A stretch of 12,892 nt of DNA from Tritrichomonas foetus (lineage: Eukaryota; Parabasalia; Tritrichomonadida; Tritrichomonadidae). The stretch spans positions 1 through 12,892 of the forward strand of contig MLAK01000056.1 in the NCBI GenBank assembly GCA_001839685.1, given 5' to 3'. This document shows positions 7,060 to 12,892 of the stretch, one piece after another; the stretch's first letter is position 1, and each line of letters starts with the position of its first letter. The notes under the pieces are model-generated. The model was given only the letters and a program-made list of their open reading frames with translations. It made no database searches and was not told the origin of the DNA. A program made the position numbers and the translations under genes.

Positions 7060-7644
7060 TCAATGATAAATGAAAAGAGCGAAAAATCGCTGAGAAAAGA
7101 AAAAAAATGTCATGAAAAAACGATTTATTTTCAATAACGTGACATTTATGCGGTGTTAAAAAATGTTATAATTTAGTTAAATTAGTATTATCATTTTTTT
7201 ATTGTCATCGACAATTAATTTATCATATCAACAGGGAAATGAAAAATATTCATTTTATTTTACAAATTTTGGAATTGAAATGGCCAAAACCATCTGATGC
7301 TTCTAATTTACCTTATATTAAATAAGGAATACGAAATTAACCTTGTTCAATCAGATCAAGAAAATTCTTCAAAAAAATATTTACTCACATTTTTTGTTGA
7401 ATCTACATATATACTGTATAATATTCCAACAATTGTTCACTTTTCTGATGGTGCGCATGGAATCTATTTATATAAGATAAATCCACAAAAAAAATTGTTC
7501 TGACAATTCAAAGATTTTCAATTTCATTGTAATTAATTGAATGCATTTATTTATATCATAACTTTTTCTATATGAGAGTTAACATTTTTGAGAGAGAACC
7601 GCCAAAAAGTTATCGATTTTTTTTTTCTGCATTTAAGAGTTTAC

Positions 7645-7864
7645 AATATTGATTTTCGTGGTCAAAAAAAAAAAAAAAGATTTCCTTAATCAATATTTGA
7701 AAAGCATATTTTTTTTTAGGCCAATATTGAATTGGCCTCATTGTCTCTACCCAATTCAATTTTCAAATATGAAATGAGATGTTCTATTCAATTTAAATAT
7801 TGAAAAAGTTTGTAATTCAATTCTTTCTTCATTTCACTTTCGGTTAGATTGTATACAATATTGA
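7645..7864. promoter_or_regulatory. Cluster of AATATTGA / TCAATATT words upstream of the transporter
   Basis: The 8-base word occurs five times in 220 bases: 7645-7652, 7690-7697 (reverse), 7723-7730, 7796-7803 and 7857-7864. The last two extend to a 13-base direct repeat AATATTGAAAAAG. CAATTCAA/TTGAATTG words are interspersed. The cluster lies 60-280 bases before the transporter ATG, where a transcription-factor array could sit. AT-rich composition makes some copies expected, so function is inference. Confidence 0.35.
7718..7738. repeat. Perfect 8-base inverted repeat AGGCCAAT-ATTGA-ATTGGCCT
   Basis: The arms AGGCCAAT and ATTGGCCT flank a 5-base centre. The GGCC core stands out in AT-rich surroundings. 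A related arm, GAGGCCAAATTCAAC, recurs at 7890-7904 just before the transporter ATG. It could be a dimeric regulator site or a hairpin in a long leader. Confidence 0.5.
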
Positions 7865-7923
7865 AAAAGGTAACTCGATTTTGAATTGAGAGGCCAAATT
7901 CAACATTTTTTTTTCGACGAAGA

Positions 7924-9147
7924 ATGGGACTTTGTGGAAAGGAACTTCTTTACTCGTTTGTGCTCATGTTCGGAGCCTTCACATTTGGATATGTCATGAG
8001 TTATCCAGCCCTCGCTCTCCTCGATATGGAAGATAAAGGAATGGTCGATTCAAAATCGACAGCAGCCACGTTTTTCAACTCCATTACCGCTTTATGCGCT
8101 ATCTTCGGAACATTTGTTTCAGCTTTCCTTCTTAAATTCTTTGGACGTAAGCCAACAACCGCCATCATCGCCTGCTTTGGAACATTTTCCTGGAGCCTTC
8201 TTTTGACCCTCAGAAAAGAATACTTTTGGTTCGGCATTGTTGTCAGAGGCTTGTGCGGCCTTACCATTGGCGCCTTCTCATCAATCATTCCAATGTATAT
8301 CGTCGAACTCGCGCCAGCCGGAGCCTCAGGCTTTTTCGGATCACTCAACCAGCTTGGAATCGCCACAGGAATTGTTATCGTTTATTTGGTTGGAAACTGG
8401 GCAGATTGGAGATGGACCGCCGTCGGTGGAATGTTCTTCACTGTCTTCCTCTCAATCGCAGTTTGGTTCATCCCAGAATCGCCAGCCGTTACAAACGGAA
8501 ATGCCAACAGCAACGATCAGCCAAAGGGAAATATCATGCAAAAGCAATATGCGCTTCCACTTTTTGTTTGCGTCATGCTCATGGTCTTCCAACAGTTCTG
8601 CGGAATTAACGCCATTCTTACAAACCTTGCCGATCTCTTCAAGACCGCCGGCGTCAACATCGAGGCTGGCATTGCTTCTGCCATTTCAGGATCAGCCCAA
8701 GTCATCTCCGTCTTCATCGGAGCTGTCCTCGTCGACAAGCTTGGCCGCAGGCTCTGCTGGTGCCTTTCGTTCGGCGGAATGGTCATTTCAATGGGCCTCT
8801 ACGCCACTTCCCTCAAGGTTGAGATGCCAAGCTGGCTTCCAATCGTCATTGTTTTCCTTTACCTCCTTGCTTTCGGCCTCGGCGCCGGAGCCATCCCATG
8901 GTTCATCGTGTCAGAGATGTTCGACACATCTGTCCGCCCGATCGCCCAATCCATCGTTTCGGCATCAAACTGGATTCTTGCCTTCACAGTTATGACAGTC
9001 TTCCCGTACATGAGAGAAGCATTGACAGATTTCTGGTGCTTCATCCTCTTCACTGCATTCTCCGTCGGTGGTATCATCTTCGGAATGTTCTATGTCGGAG
9101 ATCCAAAACCAGCTGCCGACGCAACACCACTCATCACAGACGCCTAA
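7924..9147 (+). CDS. MFS transporter, sugar-porter type
   Basis: The 407-residue protein is hydrophobic, with about 12 membrane helices. Sugar-porter signatures appear in order: F-G-R-K (73-76, loop 2-3), R-G-L-C-G-L-T-I-G (108-116, helix 4), M-Y-I-V-E-L-A-P (124-131), P-E-S-P (184-187, end of helix 6), Q-Q-F-C-G-I-N (223-229, helix 7), V-D-K-L-G-R-R (270-276, loop 8-9) and P-W-F-I-V-S-E-M-F (325-333, helix 10). It would move a sugar or polyol across a membrane. It is shorter than typical members (about 450-550) because the central loop is only about 25 residues and the tails are short. Deviations: Ser replaces the Arg usually found after E-x-x-P-x-x-x, P-E-S-P lacks its Arg, and no PETKG tail exists. 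Codon use is strongly C-ending, which suggests high expression. The ATG opens the hydrophobic N-terminus; TCAACA at 7900 is only a weak initiator match. Confidence 0.9.
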   Translation: MGLCGKELLYSFVLMFGAFTFGYVMSYPALALLDMEDKGMVDSKSTAATFFNSITALCAIFGTFVSAFLLKFFGRKPTTAIIACFGTFSWSLLLTLRKEYFWFGIVVRGLCGLTIGAFSSIIPMYIVELAPAGASGFFGSLNQLGIATGIVIVYLVGNWADWRWTAVGGMFFTVFLSIAVWFIPESPAVTNGNANSNDQPKGNIMQKQYALPLFVCVMLMVFQQFCGINAILTNLADLFKTAGVNIEAGIASAISGSAQVISVFIGAVLVDKLGRRLCWCLSFGGMVISMGLYATSLKVEMPSWLPIVIVFLYLLAFGLGAGAIPWFIVSEMFDTSVRPIAQSIVSASNWILAFTVMTVFPYMREALTDFWCFILFTAFSVGGIIFGMFYVGDPKPAADATPLITDA

Positions 9148-9190
9148 GGCATTTGGTATGAATATTATAGCTAAACTAGTACATCATAAC

Positions 9191-9284
9191 TTTTTGTTTG
9201 TTTGTATGTATGTATTTTTGTTTGTATGTATGTATTTTTGTTTGTTTGTATGTATTTTTGTTTGTTTTTGTTTTGTTTTCGTTG
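9191..9284 (+). repeat. TTTTTG(TTTG)n(TATG)n minisatellite in transporter 3' region
   Basis: Units of 24, 20 and 20 bases start at 9191, 9215 and 9235, each TTTTTG + TTTG repeats + TATG repeats. A degenerate T/G tail runs to 9284. TAATAAA follows at 9287-9293 as the likely poly(A) signal. The tract lies 43 bases after the transporter stop and so is probably in its 3' UTR. Confidence 0.85.
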
Positions 9285-9287
9285 TTT

Positions 9288-9293
9288 AATAAA
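9288..9293 (+). terminator. Likely poly(A) signal AATAAA of the transporter
   Basis: AATAAA (containing the trichomonad TAAA) follows the T/G minisatellite directly and is the first such word after the stop codon. Confidence 0.4.
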
Positions 9294-9463
9294 TATTTAA
9301 AAATGGTAAGACAGTTCCTTGCAGCCACTCTATTCAAACAGAACTAAAATACCAAAGAAAACGAAGATAAGGCGTCAAGTATCCAAACTTTTTATATTAT
9401 GGTTTTGGCCATATATACGTTCAAATATTTGTGAACTATCCAGCTTTTTGATGGTATAATCGG

Positions 9464-9468
9464 TCATA
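9464..9468 (+). promoter_or_regulatory. Initiator-like TCATA before the second coiled-coil gene
   Basis: TCATA fits the trichomonad initiator TCAYW and lies 22-24 bases before the ATG at 9488, the usual distance. It is a short motif, so support is moderate. Confidence 0.35.
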
Positions 9469-9487
9469 CAGAAACCGTTATTAGAAA

Positions 9488-10804
9488 ATGAATGAGAATG
9501 AAGAAACTCAAAATCTTGATCTCATGAAAGTGAAAAAAGAAGGTGAAAACGAAAATTTGGAAACTGAAAATAAAGAAGATAACGACGGAGATAAAAAAGA
9601 AGAAGCCGACCAATTTCATGAAATAAATCAAACGATATCTCCCGAAAATAAAACAGATGATAATTTTGAAAATGAAGAAGAGAACAAGCCAAATAAAACA
9701 GATGATTTGCCGAATTCTGATGAAACAAAAAATAATGATGAAAATATCGTTGCTGCCAACAACGATGAAAAAGAGAATAAAGAAAATGAAGACAGTTTAA
9801 ATACAAATGAAAATACACAACAATCTTTACCACCAACTTTCGAACAAAATAAGAAAAAGCAACATGAAGATGAAATCAGTGCACAGGCTAATCGCATTCT
9901 TTCTGGTGAACAAGACTGTCTGGATATGGATTCGAATGATGTTATGCCAATTATTGCTTATTTAACGAATTACAGAAACCAGAAAATGGAAGAGCATGAT
10001 GTCGATGAAGCTGAAAAATCCGATTTTTACATCACAAAGATAATCGATAATCATAAAAATGAAATAAAATGTGCTGTTCAAAAAAAGCATCAACAAGAAA
10101 TGTTTGAAAGACTTGAAAAAGCACAAATTCAGCTCAATGATTTAGAAAAATCATCAAAAATTTCCATCCAGAAATTAGAAGAAGAAGATAAAAAAATGCT
10201 TGAACAATTAAAAATCAAGCAGGAAAAAGAAATCGAAGAATTAATTAATAAATTTAATTCACCTGTTGTTCAAAGACATTACACTCAAGCTTCATCGAAT
10301 TTACGAAAACTTCGCACGCAAACAGTTCTTTTAAGACAAGCAAAAAGATTTGATGAACTTCGAATTGCTGAACGTTGGTGTGTTCAACAAGAAAAAATTG
10401 AAACATCTCAAGCACATAAAAATATGTCGCTTGAACTTGAAAATCAAATTAAAATTCTTGAACAAAAACACAAAACTGAACTTCAACATCATTTAATTGC
10501 AATTGAAGATAAAGAAACACGCCTGAAAATCGTTTGTGATCGTAAAATTCAAGCATCAAAAAGACGAATAGAAAACATTCAAACTGAGTTAAATCAGCTT
10601 CAATACACAGAAAATGTTTGGAATCGCCATCATAGAAATGAAATTATTTCTGTATCTAATAGAGGAAATACAGCAAAAGGAGCAAGAAACTTGAAAACAA
10701 GGAGCACACAAAGACCTGCAATCTTTGATTTGAAATTACCACCACTTGTTCCAGCCAAAAAACAAACTCAACGATCGAGAAAATCTGTTTCATATAAAGT
10801 GTAA
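9488..10804 (+). CDS. Coiled-coil protein with acidic N-terminus (paralogue of 5257-7059 product)
   Basis: The protein has 438 residues. Residues 1-115 are Glu/Asn/Asp/Lys low complexity. Residues 131-195 start with A-N-R-I-L-S-G-E-Q-D-C-L-D-M-D and continue through I-I-A-Y-L-T-N-Y-R to E-A-E-K-S-D. Residues 200-375 are long Lys/Glu/Gln-rich helices with S-S-N-L-R-K-L-R-T-Q at 269-278 and A-K-R-F-D-E-L-R at 285-292. Residues 395-438 are basic and Pro-containing, probably disordered. The core aligns with residues 118-345 of the 5257-7059 product, but the acidic and basic tails are placed at opposite ends. No membrane segment or enzyme motif is seen. A structural role is a guess. The stop TAA is followed by A, giving TAAA across the stop, typical of trichomonad 3' ends. 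The ATG is preceded by TCATA. Confidence 0.87.
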   Translation: MNENEETQNLDLMKVKKEGENENLETENKEDNDGDKKEEADQFHEINQTISPENKTDDNFENEEENKPNKTDDLPNSDETKNNDENIVAANNDEKENKENEDSLNTNENTQQSLPPTFEQNKKKQHEDEISAQANRILSGEQDCLDMDSNDVMPIIAYLTNYRNQKMEEHDVDEAEKSDFYITKIIDNHKNEIKCAVQKKHQQEMFERLEKAQIQLNDLEKSSKISIQKLEEEDKKMLEQLKIKQEKEIEELINKFNSPVVQRHYTQASSNLRKLRTQTVLLRQAKRFDELRIAERWCVQQEKIETSQAHKNMSLELENQIKILEQKHKTELQHHLIAIEDKETRLKIVCDRKIQASKRRIENIQTELNQLQYTENVWNRHHRNEIISVSNRGNTAKGARNLKTRSTQRPAIFDLKLPPLVPAKKQTQRSRKSVSYKV

Positions 10805-10805
10805 A
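10802..10805 (+). terminator. Stop-overlapping TAAA poly(A) signal
   Basis: The stop codon TAA and the next base form TAAA, the cleavage/polyadenylation word that in trichomonads commonly overlaps the stop codon. Confidence 0.45.
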
Positions 10806-12892
10806 ATTGTCTTTTTCACTTCATCACACAAAACGCAAATGGAAAAATTCTATATGATGGAAAAGTATGTTTTTCTTGTATGATAGAGCTTTTTGAAATT
10901 AATTGTTTTACTAGATTAAAATCCACCAACAATATTTTGTTTTAAGTTTGGTGAAATCTCTCAAAGTCGACTTTTACAGCAAAATTAATCATATGAAACA
11001 ATGAAATTGTATTGTTGTTGAGTCGATCTAAAAGGAAGTTAATCATATCAAAAATGTTACCTGAACGTTACGAAAAATCTCAAAATGATATTAGATGTTT
11101 AAAAAAAATATTAAAAATTATTCCAATTAATTATTTCTGTCAAATAAATAAGGATTGGTTCATGAACAAAAAGATGTTTATTTAGCCTTATTTTCATTCT
11201 ATCAAATTATGATGACAAACAAGCTAGATCATGCATTCAATTCTACAATCTTTTCAAAACTTTAAATATTCATTATTTCCTTTTGCCGTTATAATGTATT
11301 ATATTCTATCATTCAAGCATCCAACTCAAGTATTGAAAAATGAAAGTATATTAAAAAAATGGAAATAATTATTTCAACTAAATATCTCTGGTCAAGTGAT
11401 ATTTCGCTCAAAAGTAATAAAGATGATGGATATTTCAAGATGAAAGACATAGAACCAAGTCTTTTTGAATTCCATAATATTTTAAAAGTAATTTTAATTA
11501 ACTCTGAATTTCCCTCCAAAAACTATGAAACAGAAAACAAAATTACATATTTTAGTAATGTTAATGATGTGTTTAAAAAGAATTAAATTCTATAAATATC
11601 ATGAAAAGAAAGTGTTTATCGCATTCACCATGCATATAATGGAAATGACTCTGAATGTACTTTGTCAACTCTAACTATTTAACAAATTAACTTTTTATTA
11701 AATGTTATAATCAATAAAATTATTCATAAAATATTGAATACATTTCAACATTTTTCAGATGAAGAAAAAATCAAAGATTTCCGGAAACATAAAACTATCT
11801 TCGATTTTTTAACATCATATAGTTCTCATCATTAGTCTGATTGAGATTTCTCATTCTTGTTTCGTATCGTACATAAAATGTACACTAACCTGATGCGAAA
11901 ATATTGAATCAATTCTACATTGTTTTAACAGAAAATGGCAATGAGTAATTGAAAAAATTGAGAGAATGAAAGGTCGAATAAAAATCATAACAAACGCGAC
12001 CGTTATTACAGTGAACATATAAGGTCAAATGAAAAGTCAAATTAAACAAAAGTGTTCAAGGCAAATCCAGTCGCACTTTAAATTATTGAAAATTTTATCA
12101 CTTGAATTTTTTTGATGTTATTTGTTCAATTACTCTTAATTTGTCTAATTGAGATATTATCTTCTCAATTTTTCGATGTTTGATTACAACTCATCTTTGA
12201 GCTTTGATCAAGTGATCTTCCAGAGGTGATACTGTTTAAATACGCACTTACAAATAGAATTTCATATTTTGAGAAAAACTGATAAAAGGTTTTTGAAAAC
12301 ATTCCCAAATATTTCAAAAAAATTAAAATAAAAATATATTGGAATCAATCCATTATTATTATATATTTTTGGAATTTTAATCTTATGTGGTATTAATATA
12401 CTTTAATTCTAAAATATGAATCGTTTTTATACTTATTATCTTGCCAAATTTCCATTTTGGTTTCATGTCACATTTCATAAAAATAAAAATATCTCGATAA
12501 TTCATACAATTTATACTTAAATTTATGGCAGATAAATGTAGCTTAACACTCCTATAAAACTTTAGATCTTGTTTGAAGCTTCAACTATTATATCGATTTT
12601 CGATTACTTCGTTGATGACAACAAGTCACAATTTTTTCCACTTTTTGAGATGCTAACAATATAGTAGCGCCGGATTTGAGTGAAAACGTCGGTTTCGAAG
12701 TGAAAACATTCAGCTTTTTGATAATATATCTGGTTTGTAATTGAAAGAATTATGATCGTTGTAATAAATAAAACATGAATATCTAAAGATCAATTTAAAC
12801 TTATTGTTTAATATTTATATAAATAATTTAGTTTATTGTGAAGATTAAATTAACACAGTCTCGTAAATTTTTTTTTCTGGAATCGTAAATTA
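10805..12892. other. Long AT-rich region without a convincing intact gene
   Basis: About 2.1 kb. 10805-10942 continues the upstream gene frame for 46 sense codons after its stop. 11185-11835 contains the low-stop frame listed separately. From 11840 to the end I see only AT-rich sequence with small inverted repeats: GTACAT-AAA-ATGTAC at 11869-11883, and AATTGAGA / TCTCAATT at 12147-12170 with an 8-base loop. No tRNA box pattern, rRNA or transposase frame was found. Confidence 0.6.
11185..11835 (+). pseudogene. Possible decayed protein gene, includes a 75-codon frame at 11359-11586
   Basis: One plus-strand frame has only seven stops in 217 codons (11263, 11341, 11584, 11593, 11602, 11680, 11833), fewer than half of what I would expect at this AT content. 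The intact piece 11359-11586 (ATG to TAA) encodes 75 residues including D-I-E-P-S-L-F-E-F-H-N-I-L-K and E-F-P-S-K-N-Y-E-T-E-N-K. A later piece reads H-F-S-D-E-E-K-I-K-D-F-R-K-H-K-T-I-F-D-F before its stop. Just upstream, 11054-11185 in another frame reads L-P-E-R-Y-E-K-S-Q-N-D-I-R-C-L-K-K-I-L-K. The pieces look like one eroded, Lys/Phe/Ile-rich helical protein of a kind common in trichomonads. I do not recognise the family. A short genuine gene at 11359-11586 is the alternative. Confidence 0.3.

Larger units (their letters stand above)
7060..7923. other. Intergenic region with a small uncertain reading frame and a motif cluster
   Basis: The first part holds 3' signals of the coiled-coil gene. 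Bases 7239-7325 (+) encode a 28-residue frame (M-K-N-I-H-F-I-L-Q-I-L-E-L-K-W-P-K-P) and overlap a second frame at 7297-7503 (68 residues, including T-I-V-H-F-S-D-G-A-H-G-I-Y-L-Y-K-I-N-P). Joined by one frameshift they would read like a single small protein, so this may be a broken gene; I do not recognise it. Bases 7560-7923 hold a 15-base A run (7664-7678) and the palindrome and AATATTGA words listed separately. Confidence 0.35.

Noticed and set aside
8237..8995. Plus-strand 252-codon frame inside the transporter gene
   Set aside because: Ser/Leu/Pro-rich alternate frame of a GC-richer gene; the overlapping frame has clear MFS motifs.
9303..9347. 14-codon frame (MVRQFLAATLFKQN) between the transporter and the second coiled-coil gene
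   Set aside because: Too short to support, and it lies just after the transporter poly(A) signal.
12640..12720. Locally GC-richer spot with a TTGAGTGAAAAC / CGAAGTGAAAAC near-repeat
   Set aside because: Short, imperfect and without further copies; no RNA gene boxes around it.
12604..12789. Minus-strand open stretch of about 62 codons without Met
   Set aside because: Stretches of this length are expected by chance across six frames in several kilobases of AT-rich spacer, and no family pattern was seen.
10805..12892. tRNA, rRNA, CRISPR or transposon
   Set aside because: No B-box-like GGTTCRANYCC, no regular repeat-spacer pattern and no transposase or integrase motif found on either strand.

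Overview
The window looks like nuclear DNA of a parabasalid flagellate, most likely a trichomonad and perhaps Tritrichomonas-like. It is strongly AT-rich, the genes are intronless and read the standard code, and TAAA/AATAAA signals sit at or just after stop codons. Some upstream regions carry TCAYW initiator-like words. The protein types also fit: degenerate EF-hand proteins, very divergent coiled-coil proteins, a short sugar-porter-type transporter and dynein heavy-chain debris. The organism assignment is inference; no rRNA or other marker gene is present.

Layout. 3-842 (+) is the 3' part of a degenerate EF-hand protein gene whose start lies outside the window. It converges on 1140-2669 (-), a uridine-kinase/phosphoribulokinase-family kinase with an N-terminal region like the second additional domain of threonyl-tRNA synthetase. 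That gene is divergent from 3130-3522 (+), a small RING-like zinc-finger protein. 3523-5256 is a gene graveyard: a decayed dynein heavy-chain fragment on the minus strand (core 3970-4378), a 39-base poly-T tract next to an 84-base foldback, a near-identical 16-base direct repeat on both sides, and a second decayed minus-strand fragment (4938-5099).

5257-7059 (+) and 9488-10804 (+) are coiled-coil proteins that I align to each other as diverged paralogues. Between them lies 7924-9147 (+), an MFS sugar-porter-like transporter with clearly higher GC and C-ending codons, preceded by a palindrome-rich region with repeated AATATTGA words and followed by a TTTTTG/TATG minisatellite. 10805-12892 holds no convincing intact gene; 11185-11835 has one plus-strand frame with few stops and may be another decayed gene.

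No operon or dedicated multi-gene system is visible. The genes appear to be independent single-gene transcription units. The points most worth a second look are the dynein remnant with its in-phase A-tract, the paralogous coiled-coil pair, and the motif cluster in front of the transporter. All similarity statements come from reading and remembered family patterns, not from a database search.
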